Source: Chloroflexi bacterium TSY (GTDB lineage Bacteria > Chloroflexota > Anaerolineae > Caldilineales > Caldilineaceae). From it: DNA of 64,000 nucleotides. A program made the translations under genes and the position numbers. The stretch is taken from NCBI GenBank assembly GCA_019217005.1, contig JAHBNG010000047.1:33731-97730 (forward strand), given 5' to 3'. The notes beneath the pieces are model-generated. The model was given only the letters and a program-made list of their open reading frames with translations, did not search any database and was not told the DNA's origin. This document shows, in pieces, positions 1-9,307 of the stretch. How positions within the stretch are numbered: the stretch's first letter is position 1; the number at the start of each line of letters is the position of its first letter.

Positions 1-2106
1 CTGGGTTAGGAGTTCCTGCAGCTTTAGAATGAGGGTTGCTCTGCTGGCCTTGGTGAGCAAACGTTTGCCGATGGGCATCAGAAGCATACGAGCTTGACTT
101 TCGCGCACAGACTCTTTGGCCTCCGCCTTGAGCAGGGCATGTCGATGTAAGAAATCGATTTCGCCTGTCTCGATTTCCCAAGCCAAGGCCTCTATCAGCC
201 GGTCGGTTAAGTATTCTGTCACCACATTTTGCAGAGTGAAACCGTCATCGTGGCGTTCGATGAGCGAGCGGCGTAGCAGGCTGCGCAGCGCTTCCATAAA
301 GGTGCTTTGAGCGGGTCGATGCAATAAATTTTTCCGAAGAAGCTGGGCCGACGTTAGTTCGCGTTCAACTGCCAACCAGAAAAGCAACTCCCTTTCTAGA
401 GGGGAGAGACGCGCAAATTGCTGGTCGAGAACGTCACGTATGTCGTCAAAGACCAGCGATTCCTCCGTCAAAAACTCAATAATGTCCCTGCCAAAAATAT
501 CTTCAACAGAGTCCGCCACCAATTTCAGAGCCAAGGGGTTGCCTGAATAACGCTTGATCAGTATCATCTCTTCATCGTCCATTCCTTGCAAACCCCTCTG
601 GGCCAATAGTTCGTGGCCAGCTCTATCGTCAAGACCATCGAGCTGTAGCGACTGAACCAATTGATTGTCACCTTCTAGGCGCTTAAAATCTCGTAACTGC
701 TCGCGGCTGGTCAGTATCAGATGGCTCTGGTGTTCAAGTGTTGCTATTTGTTGAATAAGTTGGTTGTAGGATTCGTAACCAGGAAGATAAGCACCAGCCC
801 GTTCCCCATCCAGAATGCTCTCCATATTGTCCAACACGAGAAGCACTCGCTTATTGCGCAGATAGCCTAACAAGAGACGTAGCTGTTCATCGACATTCTT
901 TGGCACAAGAAGCAGTTGCTGGTCGGAGAGAATCTGCAGTAGTGGTGACAATAGTTGTGTCAACGGCGGTGCATTGACCAATGAGCGCCAAAGGATTGCA
1001 TCAAAATGGGCACCGTTAGCCCGGTGAACAATTTCACGGACGCATCGGGCAGCCAAGCTCGTTTTTCCCATACCGCCCATCCCAAAAATCATCACCAGAC
1101 GGCAGCGATCACGTAGCAGCCACTCTGCAATCTTTTGTCGTTCTTGCTGACGACCAAAGAATGGTTCGGGATTCGGGATATTGTCGAGGTCGAGCGGGGC
1201 CATGAAGGGAGGATCGGATGAAGGGAGGAATGGATGAAGAGCATTTCTATTCATCCTATCATCTTGTTGCAGTAATCGCAGTGATGTTCTCTTGTCAAAG
1301 TCACCCACGGCGATTTGACGTGCCAATGCAAGAGTTTGCTCAGATGGTTCAACACCCAATTCTTCGTGCATGCGTTGGCGCATCTGTTCCAAGTATTGCA
1401 GTGCCTGGTCTGGTTGATCCGTCTGCGCCAACAGGCGCATGATCTGACGATATGTCTCCTCGCGATAGGGATCCAGGGTGAGCAAGCGACTGGCAATGTT
1501 GTGAGCACGTTCATAGTCGCCTAGGGTTTCATATTCTGTGGTCAACGTATGGAAAGCCAATAGCGCCTGCTGCTGTGTCATCTCACGGCATAGCAGTAGC
1601 CATTCCTCAAAGCCAGGTGCTTCAGCCACGCTAAAACCGGCCAATAGCTCGCCCTGATAGAGCGCCACAGCTTCAGCCAGTTGCTCAAGACGAGTAGATG
1701 ACGGTTCAGAAGAGAGTGTCTGTGGCCGAAGAGTCGATTTGTGACCGTGCTGCGCGGATTCACTGTCCAACAGGCTTTGGAAGCGATGTACGTCGACAAA
1801 CGCGCTATTTGTGTTGAACCAAACAGCTTGGCGGGTCACCGACAGAAGGTGGTCGGCAGCGCCTGCCGAGGCCCTGTCCAGAGTTTGACGCAGGCGATGG
1901 AGCGTGTTGCGTAGGTTAGCCCGTGCATATTGATCACCAATCTCCGGCCAGAGCAGTGCGGCCAATTCTTGACGCATGTGCTTATTGGGTTCGAGTACAA
2001 GATAGGCCAAAAGCGCCCGCGCTTTATCTGAATGGAAATCAGTGACCGGTGCAGCATCAACGCTGATCTCAAACTTGCCAAACAAATTGAACGTGAACTG
2101 GGTCAT
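1..2106 (-). CDS. BTAD/NB-ARC transcriptional regulator (SARP/AfsR-like), 3' end outside window
   Basis: The minus frame is open for 702 codons from ATG at 2106 to the window edge, so the C-terminus is missing. Residues about 1-90 look like the winged-helix DNA-binding domain of SARP regulators (the protein starts MTQFTFNLFGKFEI), and about 95-240 fit the bacterial transcriptional activator (BTAD) helical domain. A P-loop GMGGMGKTS lies at residues 342-350 and a Walker B stretch VLLVLDN ends near residue 427, typical of NB-ARC/STAND ATPases. Such proteins sense a ligand through a C-terminal repeat domain, often WD40 or TPR in Chloroflexota, and switch on nearby genes. The missing C-terminus would show which. 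WD40 fragments at 7.4 and 9.3-11.1 kb resemble the usual C-terminal part of this family, but nothing shows they belonged to this gene. The family call is firm; the target genes are unknown. Confidence 0.9.
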   Translation of the reverse strand, partial: MTQFTFNLFGKFEISVDAAPVTDFHSDKARALLAYLVLEPNKHMRQELAALLWPEIGDQYARANLRNTLHRLRQTLDRASAGAADHLLSVTRQAVWFNTNSAFVDVHRFQSLLDSESAQHGHKSTLRPQTLSSEPSSTRLEQLAEAVALYQGELLAGFSVAEAPGFEEWLLLCREMTQQQALLAFHTLTTEYETLGDYERAHNIASRLLTLDPYREETYRQIMRLLAQTDQPDQALQYLEQMRQRMHEELGVEPSEQTLALARQIAVGDFDKRTSLRLLQQDDRMNRNALHPFLPSSDPPFMAPLDLDNIPNPEPFFGRQQERQKIAEWLLRDRCRLVMIFGMGGMGKTSLAARCVREIVHRANGAHFDAILWRSLVNAPPLTQLLSPLLQILSDQQLLLVPKNVDEQLRLLLGYLRNKRVLLVLDNMESILDGERAGAYLPGYESYNQLIQQIATLEHQSHLILTSREQLRDFKRLEGDNQLVQSLQLDGLDDRAGHELLAQRGLQGMDDEEMILIKRYSGNPLALKLVADSVEDIFGRDIIEFLTEESLVFDDIRDVLDQQFARLSPLERELLFWLAVERELTSAQLLRKNLLHRPAQSTFMEALRSLLRRSLIERHDDGFTLQNVVTEYLTDRLIEALAWEIETGEIDFLHRHALLKAEAKESVRESQARMLLMPIGKRLLTKASRATLILKLQELLTQ

Positions 2107-2624
2107 ACGGATTGTACAAAACTCTGGATTTCTATTCCAGACAAGAGATTTTATGGATAGGAAAAAATTATACTCTGTTCTGGGTACGCAACCAAACACA
2201 GGATAGGTGTCGCACCCTCTCTGCCAATTCAGGCCTTCAAGAAAACAGCCTTGATCCAATATAAGCTCCAACAGATCAATCCATCCCCAGCGTTGCGCTA
2301 TCCCCAGAAATTTTCTGTTCTATCATTTTCTGTGGTTGTCAAAAAGTACGATAACGGATTCGGATAGGAACAGATTTTCTCGTAAGTGGAACGCCCGACT
2401 CAATCAAAGAGCACTGGTTGACGATCGGAACAATTGGCCAGGAAATTTTCACTGTTGGATGCGATCTGGATGCGATGTTTTGCCAATTGATGCGATGGGG
2501 ACCCCTCCCGGCGACGATCTGGATGCAATTCTTTGCTAGAATCGAAGAATCATATAAAAAATCTATCAGCTATCAGCTAGAGTATAGCAATAGTTCGTGG
2601 CTGGTTTTTATACTTTCCTATCTT
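2107..2624. other. Gap with no recognisable gene
   Basis: This lies upstream of the regulator and ends at the first IS copy. Short open frames exist on the plus strand but have no recognisable domain, no good ribosome-binding site and an A/T-rich non-coding look. It may hold the regulator's promoter, but no clear -35/-10 pair was identified. Confidence 0.5.
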
Positions 2625-4120
2625 CTTTACTTTCTGGTAAAAGAAAAGAGATGAGGTGAGAAATGTGACAAAAAGCGGTTAGCGTTTCATCCTAAAGGTA
2701 GAGAACCCAAAAAGGAGGAAGGAATGCTAACCGCGCCAGAAATAACTATAGCAGTACTGATGAATGTATTGCAAGTAACGCCGGTGGGAACAAACGTAAA
2801 TGTAATGCGTCTGATGTGGGCGATGATGAATGGGTCGTTTCTGAAAAGTCGAGGAGCAATCCATAGTGGATTGAGTGAAAGCGGGTTTGAAGATGAGGAG
2901 CTCCGGCGAAGCTGGTGGAGCTTTCGATATGGATCATGGGATATTGCAAGCCTGCTCTCATCGTGGCAAGAAGAAGTGGAGTGGAAAGGGGAATGGGAGG
3001 CAAAAAAGTTAGAAGGATACCGAGTGAAAAGCATAGATATCACAGGGTTCTGGCGACCGAAGCTGCAAGGGAAAGTGAACCGACTCTATAACTCAACGGC
3101 TCGTCGGGCATTGCCCGCTCATCTTTGGTGATGATAAGCTCGGGGAGATAGGCGGGAAACAGTGCCACTGCTCAAGGCAATCATGAGATGCGAGGTAGGC
3201 ACAAAGGAAAGTGAGTTTCGGAAAAAGCTGCTGAAAGAGACGAAAAATCACTGGAGTCAGACGAAGTGGCGGTGGTCGATGCCGGGTTTACAATCAGAGA
3301 AATGCTAGAAAGCGACGTCGACCGATTTGTCCTTCGGGAAGCGATTAACTGCACAGCGCGCCGCAATGAGTTACCCGAACGTAAGGAAAAGGCAGACCAC
3401 CCGAATATGGTGATATTGTGCGTCCGCTCTCTCGATGCTATAGGGAAAGCGACTCGAGGCCACAACTCCAGACTCGTTTGGTCAATTTGTCTATAGTGGT
3501 CGCCTGATTCGCTATCAAGCATGGCACAATCTCGTCCCCAGGACAACCAAGGTGGATACAGCCAACCGCACCTATTCGATTTACGTCTTTCAGGATCCTG
3601 CTTATCACACACCTTTGGTTCTGGCGACCGTCATGGCTTTACAAGCTGAAACCATTTATCTTTTCTATCTGGAGCGCTGGCCTGTTGAACATCCCCCCCT
3701 TGGCTTCCAAGCAGATGATTGGCTTACATCGTCAATTTGTTCATGCCGATGAGGCTTGCTTCCGCTTACCTGAACTGGGGCTGCTGGCTGGCAATCTTCT
3801 TTCCCATTTAGCCGCTTCTCTTCCTCCCATACCGACTGGCTACTGGGATCGAGAGCCTCAAGCCACTCCCGGCAGGCTGCGCCGCGTTCTCTCGAGTGCT
3901 CTTTTTCCAACTCCCGACCAACTCGACCCTGACTTTCGGAAAAAGGCCTCGGTTTCACACCATTTACCTAAAGGCGTTCTCGCTCATCGCCGCCTCAATG
4001 CCGCTGCTTAAACTAGCCGAGCACTATTTTTACATTTTATCCCGTTTTTTCAGGGTGGATTCTTTTTTCCGCCCCTTTCGGTTTGCCCTTTGTCACTCAA
4101 GCCTTTACCAGAAAGTAAAG
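2625..4120 (+). mobile_element. IS-A copy 1 (decayed insertion sequence, about 1.5 kb)
   Basis: The ends are inverted copies of CTTTACTTTCTGGTAAA. The same element recurs at 17460-18959 and 38043-39537, both in the opposite orientation. No target duplication is visible: the left flank ends ctatctt and the right flank begins atactac. Its only gene is a DDE-type transposase broken by several frameshifts. The insertion point is 29 bp upstream of the cupin start codon, so it probably replaced that gene's promoter. Confidence 0.9.
2724..4011 (+). pseudogene. IS-A transposase, copy 1, frameshifted
   Basis: Translation begins MLTAPEITIAVLMNV after a good ribosome-binding site (AAGGAGGAAGG) and would give about 430 residues if intact. 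Conserved pieces lie in different frames: VVDAGF (a likely catalytic Asp) near 3275-3290, and YLERWPVEH-type residues, a Y..R...E pattern containing the likely catalytic Glu, near 3665-3690. Compared with copy 2, one base is missing in the A-run near 3393 and another near 3440. Further breaks lie near 3125 and 3245. It is a DDE transposase, but I cannot assign an IS family. It is not functional as written, yet its ends look intact, so it could be moved by a working relative. Confidence 0.85.
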
Positions 4121-4149
4121 ATACTACAAGAAAACAAAAGGACAATCTG

Positions 4150-4553
4150 ATGACAACGACAAGGCGAACCTGTCAAGTAATTAAACCGGGAAGCCCCTGC
4201 ACAAGCAGGCCGTCACACACTTTGGCGGAATCTCAGCGCAGAATACAGGTGCACAAGGTCTCTGTATGCATTTAACCACCATTCCCCCTGGTCAGCGCGC
4301 CAAAGCCCACATGCATGAGGACCAGGAAACCGCCATCTACGTATTGGCTGGTAAAGCGGGGATGTGGTATGGAGATAGCCTGTCTGAACATCTAACGGTA
4401 GAAGCTGGTGAGTATCTATATATTCCCGCCGGAGTCCCCCACTTGCCATACAACCCCAGCTCGACCGAACCTACAACTGCACTCGTCGCCCGCACTGACC
4501 CCAACGAACAAGAAAGCGTGGTCTTGCTGCCAGAACTGGATGCGTTGCATTGA
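4150..4553 (+). pseudogene. Cupin-domain protein with one frameshift
   Basis: The protein starts MTTTRRTCQVIKPGSPC at 4150. The frame must shift by one base near 4203 to continue as KQAVTHFGGISAQNTGAQGL and then MHLTTIPPGQRAKAHMHEDQ from 4266. The second part carries the cupin metal-binding pattern: PGxxAxAHxHE followed by GEYLYIPAGVPH. The joined protein would be about 134 residues, a normal size for a single-domain cupin. Such small cupins are often sugar or small-molecule binding proteins or isomerases; the substrate here cannot be told. It sits 44 bp upstream of hoxX, and IS-A copy 1 ends just before it. If the indel is a sequencing error this is an ordinary gene. Confidence 0.75.
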
Positions 4554-4597
4554 TTTTATCTAGCACAAAAACCTGAAATCATTGTTAGGAGAATCTT

Positions 4598-6415
4598 ATG
4601 AAAATCTTACTTTTCGCCTCAGCGTATAACGGTCTCACCCAGCGCGCACATGTCGAACTGGAAGCCGCCAATCACGAAGTCTCCATCGAGTTGGCGCCCA
4701 GTACCAAAGGTATGTGTGAAGCTGTGGAGATGTTTCAACCGGACCTAATTCTTTGCCCATTCCTCAAACAGCGCGTGCCGGAAACTATTTGGCAAAACCA
4801 CATCACAATTATCATCCACCCTGGTATTAAGGGAGACCGTGGCCCTTCTTCACTCGATTGGGCCATTATGCATGGCGAGCCTGAATGGGGCGTTACTGCG
4901 CTGCAGGCGGCAGAGGAGATGGATGCAGGCGACATTTGGGCAACAGAGACCCTTTTCCATGCGGACAGCCAGTAAAGCCAGTATCTACCGCAACGAGGTG
5001 ACCGACGCGGCCATGCGCTGCATTTTCGCCACGATTGCTCGTTTTCAAGATCCAACATTCACGCCCGAACCGCTGAATTACGACAGACCCGATGTGCACG
5101 GACGTTTACGACCCGCTATGAAGCAGGCAGATCGCGCCATCGACTGGCAGCGCGATAACACCGACACCATCATCCGCAAAATCAACGCCGCTGATAGCAG
5201 TCCGGGTCTGCGTTCAGAACTCTGCGGCATGTCCGTTTTCCTCTATGGAGCACACAAAGAAGGCACCGCTCAACAATCGCCAACAGTACGCTCCTTCAGA
5301 GGTAATTGCGCAACGCCACGGTGCCATCTGCGTGGCAACCATTGATGGCGCTCTCTGGATCTCCCATCTTCGCAAGCCCAAGTCGAATGGACAGCAATTC
5401 TTTAAGCTGCCGGCTACCCGGCGCGGCCATGCCCGACGTACCCAAACTCACGCGGCCCGTGCTCGACCAAGGCACAGACGAAACTTTCCGCGAAATCTGG
5501 TACGAGGAACAAGATCGCATTGGCATCCTACACTTTGACTTTTACAATGGTGCCATGAGCACAGATCAGTGCAAGCGGCTGCATGCGGCCTATCTGGCGG
5601 CTACCCAGCAGCCCACCCGCGTGATTGTTCTCATGAATGACGGGGATACGTGGTCCAATGGCATTCACCTGACCATGATCGAAGCCGCCGACAACGCCGG
5701 GGAAGAATCATGGCGCAACATTCTGGCGATTGACGATCTGGTTGAGGCCATTATCAAGACACGCACCCATTTGACTGTGTCGGCAGTGCAGGGCAGTGCC
5801 GGAGCCGGCGGCGTCATCACCGCGCTGGCCGCCGATCGCGTTTTGGCACGCGAAGGGGTCATCTTCAATCCGCACTACAAGTCGATGGGCCTCTTTGGCT
5901 CCGAATATTGGACCTATTTGTTGCCCATGCGCGTCGGTGAGGAGACCGCACTGGCTCTGATGAACAGCTGTCTTCCCATTGGGATGGATCAAACCTACGA
6001 GATTGGGTTGATCGATAGCGTACTACCCCGCAAAGCGTTTGCGGATCAAGTGATGGCGTATGCATCAATGCTAGCCGACGACGACACCTATTTCACCAAC
6101 TGGGAAATCAAGATCGAAAAGCAAGATACAGATGAGGCGTTCAAGAGGCTTCCGCTTTATCGTACTTTTGAACTGCACGAAATGTGGCGCACTTTCCACA
6201 CGCCTGACAGCCCCTATCATCAAGCGCGCCGTGACTTTGTCTATAAAACGTCCGCCACCGCAACGCCGCTCCATCTGGCGAAGCACCGGCAGGAAAGCGG
6301 CAGACCAAGCGCTGACTTTGTCGCTGACAAGGGGATTGTCGTGCGTCTGCCAGAGCATAATATCGAGCGGATGCAAATCCGCGAACAGGCTTCGACTATA
6401 CCAATAGCGCACTAG
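4598..6415 (+). pseudogene. hoxX: HoxX-like formyltransferase/enoyl-CoA hydratase fusion, three frameshifts
   Basis: The N-terminal half (4598-4975) carries HPGIKGDRGPSSLDWAI, a hallmark of the HoxX formyltransferase-like domain. The C-terminal half (about 5430-6415) is the enoyl-CoA hydratase-like domain, with FDFYNGAMSTDQC, SNGIHLTMIEAA and GSAGAGGV. HoxX is known to turn formyl-tetrahydrofolate into CO, through formyl-CoA, for the active site of [NiFe]-hydrogenases in air. The reading frame breaks three times: near 4955 in a ccctttt run, near 5270 and near 5420. All three have the same sense. Total length (about 605 codons) is close to the usual size, so little has been lost. No other hydrogenase gene is in the window. 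The family is certain; whether the breaks are real or sequencing errors is not. Confidence 0.88.
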
Positions 6416-6609
6416 CGCATGAATTTAAAATCACTTTGGCTGTTCTACCCGACTCACTATGTTTGCACTTCTCGAAATGACACCGAGATCCACGGAGAAG
6501 GCAGAGAGAGGGTTTAGAGATTTCTCTCTGTGTGGCTCTGTGTCTCCTCTGAGTATCTCTGTGTAAAACTTAAAACTGCAGAGGTAGTGCCGTATAAAGG
6601 AGACTTCTC

Positions 6610-7383
6610 ATGACATCGAATACATCCCCAAATTATTATCTGCTCAAAATTGGCGGTTGGGGTGGGATTCTTTCGGGTCTCTTCTTCCTGATTGTCACCG
6701 CCTATATTTTTGGCTTCCTGACAATTTTTGGCTTCGATTTTGCGATGTTTGACGATCCTGGCCTCCTCCATCCTTGGGTTTCCGAGCACACCAAGCTGTA
6801 TCAGTTTTCCTGGTTACTCTATTTGCTGACGCAGCTCTTTCTCCTGCCCGTCCCGCTCGCGCTGGGAACCTATTTCGCGAGCAAGGATGATCAACAGATG
6901 GCTCTGGCACAGCTGGGGCAAATGCTGGGCGTTGCCGCAATCACGATTGCCATTCTCAGCCCGGCCATTCTGTATGCCGCTGCGCCAATCACAGCCCGAT
7001 CTTACGTAGAAGCGGCCGGGTCCATTGCCGCACAGTCACAAGTGATCTTCGTCAGTAACTTAACCGCCGATATCGCAAAGTATCTTCGCTTATTTTCCGA
7101 GATGATCTTGGGGGGCTGGTTGGTAATCATGGGAGCTCTCTTCATGGTTACGGGCCGCTCGAAAGCGATTGGTCGGCTTGTCCTGAGCATCGGTGTCTGG
7201 ACACTCGTTGCGATTACCATAAAAATCTTCAACCCATACAGCCCCTTGGAGGATTCTCTCGGCATTGTATTCGCACTGGCCTACATCCCGTTGGGTATGC
7301 ACATGCTGCGTGCAAATGAAGCAAGCGGCAGTGTGGGCGACATCAACTTGAACAGCGCCCGTCTTTCTGCCAATGCAACATAA
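6610..7383 (+). CDS. Multi-pass membrane protein, unknown function
   Basis: A 257-residue protein with about six strongly hydrophobic segments, for example around residues 17-40, 65-88, 99-125, 155-180 and 190-230. It has no signal peptide of the cleavable type. The start at 6610 follows AAAGGAGACTTCTC, a good ribosome-binding site. It resembles the loose DUF4386-type family of small bacterial membrane proteins, but I see no diagnostic motif. The final codons touch a reverse-strand WD40 remnant, so the 3' end lies at a rearrangement boundary; the C-terminus reads naturally to its stop. No role is proposed. Confidence 0.75.
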   Translation: MTSNTSPNYYLLKIGGWGGILSGLFFLIVTAYIFGFLTIFGFDFAMFDDPGLLHPWVSEHTKLYQFSWLLYLLTQLFLLPVPLALGTYFASKDDQQMALAQLGQMLGVAAITIAILSPAILYAAAPITARSYVEAAGSIAAQSQVIFVSNLTADIAKYLRLFSEMILGGWLVIMGALFMVTGRSKAIGRLVLSIGVWTLVAITIKIFNPYSPLEDSLGIVFALAYIPLGMHMLRANEASGSVGDINLNSARLSANAT

Positions 7384-7664
7384 TGTCGCTGGGATCAAAG
7401 GCAATACATTCAATGGGTTGGGCATGCCCATGCAACACGGCGAGACGGTCCCCAGTGGCGACATCCCAGATGCGCACCGTTTTGTCCGCACTTGCGCTGG
7501 CCATGCGCTGGCCGTTGGCATTGAAGACGATGGCCGTGACCATTTCCTGATGCCAAGTGAGAACATGGCGACAGTGCGCGACACGCTTGGGGTTGTCAAT
7601 TTCCCACAAGCGGACCACTCCCTGGCCATCACCAAAGTGGTTGTGAGTCTGACCAGCTTCTCGA
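7384..7664 (-). pseudogene. WD40-repeat fragment
   Basis: Reading the minus strand gives parts of about two WD40 blades: VVRLWEIDNP, then a stretch ending ASASADKTVRIWDVATG, then GHAQPIECIAFDPSD. A stop lies just upstream of VREAGQTHNHFG, so there is no start codon. The blade also breaks off where the membrane-protein gene ends. It is a leftover of a larger WD40 protein, similar in style to the gene at 9308-11155 but not adjacent to it. Confidence 0.8.
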
Positions 7665-7761
7665 ACGAGAATCGATCATTATAGAGCTTTTGGGATCAGC
7701 ACTAAGTAAGCCGCAACGGTATGCTGACCATGAACTCTGTGTGGCAGATACCGGTAGGATT

Positions 7762-7796
7762 GAAGAGGGCCTCTCGCACTGCGAGGGGCCCTCTTC
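7762..7796. terminator. Strong GC-rich stem-loop before the MFS gene
   Basis: The arms GAAGAGGGCC and GGCCCTCTTC, with inner TCTCGC/GCGAG pairing around a short loop, form a near-perfect hairpin about 45 bp upstream of the MFS start. No run of T follows on either strand, so it is either a weak terminator or a leader structure of the MFS transcript. Confidence 0.5.
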
Positions 7797-7841
7797 TACT
7801 GTTTGAAAATGATAGAATAGTATTATAAAATTCTGTCGATT

Positions 7842-9170
7842 ATGTCATCAAGCACAACACCTAACCAAAAAATCAGCCAGCACTGGTTCCCGATTGGGGC
7901 TTTGTCCACAGCCTTTGCAGTCGATCAAAGCGAACAGATGGCGCTCTCGGTGCTCTGGCCACAGATGTATCGTTCGCTGGGCGTGTCTGTCGGGCAGTTG
8001 GGGGTTGTATCGGGTCTCGCCGAACTGGTTTTTACGGTCACGCTGCCGCTTTGGGGATACGCAGCCGATCGCTTCTCGCGTAAATGGCTATTGGTCTTCT
8101 TTGCCGGCGTTTGGGGTTTATGGACTGCAGCAATTGGGCTGATTGACACTTTGCCCCAACTGATGATCGTGCGCGTGCTGACCGCACTCGGGTTGGGCGC
8201 GTTTGGCCCAACCGTTTTCTCTCTAGTGGGCGATCTGTTTGAGAACAAGACCCGTGGGCGGGTGCTGAGCCTCATGGAGGCATTTGGTATGGTGGGCATA
8301 CTATTTGCTTTTGGTGCCTTACCCGTCCTGGCAGAAAGCAGTCCAGAGGCCTGGCGGCAAGGCTTTCTGCTGCTGGGTGGTGCCAGCTTCGTCAGTGCGC
8401 TTCTCATGCTGCGCTTAAAAGAACCTCCACGGGGGGCAGCCGAACCTGAGCTCCATGATGTCGTGTCCGGCGATATTGTGCATCGCACCACCTTCAAATG
8501 GCGCGATCTGCAGGAGCTATTTAAGATACGAAGCTGGTGGTGGCTGCTCATCAAAGAAATTCTGGACGGGATGAGTTTATTGGTTTTCTTTCGCTGGGCG
8601 TTTCCCTGGCTAGATGAACTGGGTTTGGGTCCAGCGGCGGTTCCCGTTATTGTCTACATTTTTGTGAGCCTGATCATTGGACAGCTCATCGCTGGTTGGC
8701 TCGGTGACTCACTGGAACATCGTTTTCCCAGCAAGGGTCGCTTGATGCTCGTATGGGTTGGCATGATGATACTCGTGCCGGGTGCGTTCTTTGCTTTCAG
8801 CGCCAGTGGTGACAGCATCGTATGGCTGCTGATACCAGTTACCTTCTTTAGCATGGGTTTCAGCGCTTCGTCTGTGGGTGTTCGCTGGCCAATTGCGCAA
8901 GCAGTCTTGCCACCGGAGTTGCGCGGCAGCGGGCAGGCATTTGCTCTCATGGCGAGCGGGATCGTTGCAGCCGTGATGCTCGTGCTCTCCGGTTGGGTTG
9001 TTGATCAGGTTGGGAGCATTGCCAGCATGCTATTATTGCTTTTTCCCGTGCCAGTTTTTGTTGCCTTGTTTGCCTGGCTCCCCTTGTTTCGTACCTACGC
9101 CTCTGACCGAGAGGCATTGCACAGGCGACTGACCCAGCAACGAGCCGATCTGCTCGACGCTCCTGTGTAA
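7842..9170 (+). CDS. Major facilitator superfamily (MFS) transporter
   Basis: A 442-residue protein with about 12 membrane helices and the MFS signature loop GYAADRFSRK between helices 2 and 3 (about residues 72-81). A second-half repeat of that loop is GWLGDSLEHRFPSKGR. Length and layout are normal for a secondary transporter moving a small solute with or against protons. The substrate cannot be inferred. It stands alone on the plus strand between WD40 remnants on the minus strand, with a stem-loop just upstream. It is intact. Confidence 0.92.
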   Translation: MSSSTTPNQKISQHWFPIGALSTAFAVDQSEQMALSVLWPQMYRSLGVSVGQLGVVSGLAELVFTVTLPLWGYAADRFSRKWLLVFFAGVWGLWTAAIGLIDTLPQLMIVRVLTALGLGAFGPTVFSLVGDLFENKTRGRVLSLMEAFGMVGILFAFGALPVLAESSPEAWRQGFLLLGGASFVSALLMLRLKEPPRGAAEPELHDVVSGDIVHRTTFKWRDLQELFKIRSWWWLLIKEILDGMSLLVFFRWAFPWLDELGLGPAAVPVIVYIFVSLIIGQLIAGWLGDSLEHRFPSKGRLMLVWVGMMILVPGAFFAFSASGDSIVWLLIPVTFFSMGFSASSVGVRWPIAQAVLPPELRGSGQAFALMASGIVAAVMLVLSGWVVDQVGSIASMLLLLFPVPVFVALFAWLPLFRTYASDREALHRRLTQQRADLLDAPV

Positions 9171-9307
9171 TACTCATATCCAAGGTCGATATTGAACGAT
9201 TACGCAACGATTATGATATTGCCCTGAGCCAGGATGGGTCAGTATCTATAACGAACAAACTGTCTCACAATCGTACGAGGCCGTTTGTCATCCAGCCTTC
9301 AAATCAC

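Noticed and set aside
1251..2081. Several 60-90 codon minus-strand frames in the first 2 kb
   Set aside because: They are out-of-frame shadows of the single 702-codon regulator frame.
2336..2654. Short plus-strand open frames upstream of IS-A copy 1
   Set aside because: No ribosome-binding site, no domain, and odd composition; they overlap the IS end.
9171..9307. Plus frame SKVDIERLRNDYDIALSQDG after the MFS stop as a gene
   Set aside because: Only about 45 codons, no start and no recognisable family; could be chance.
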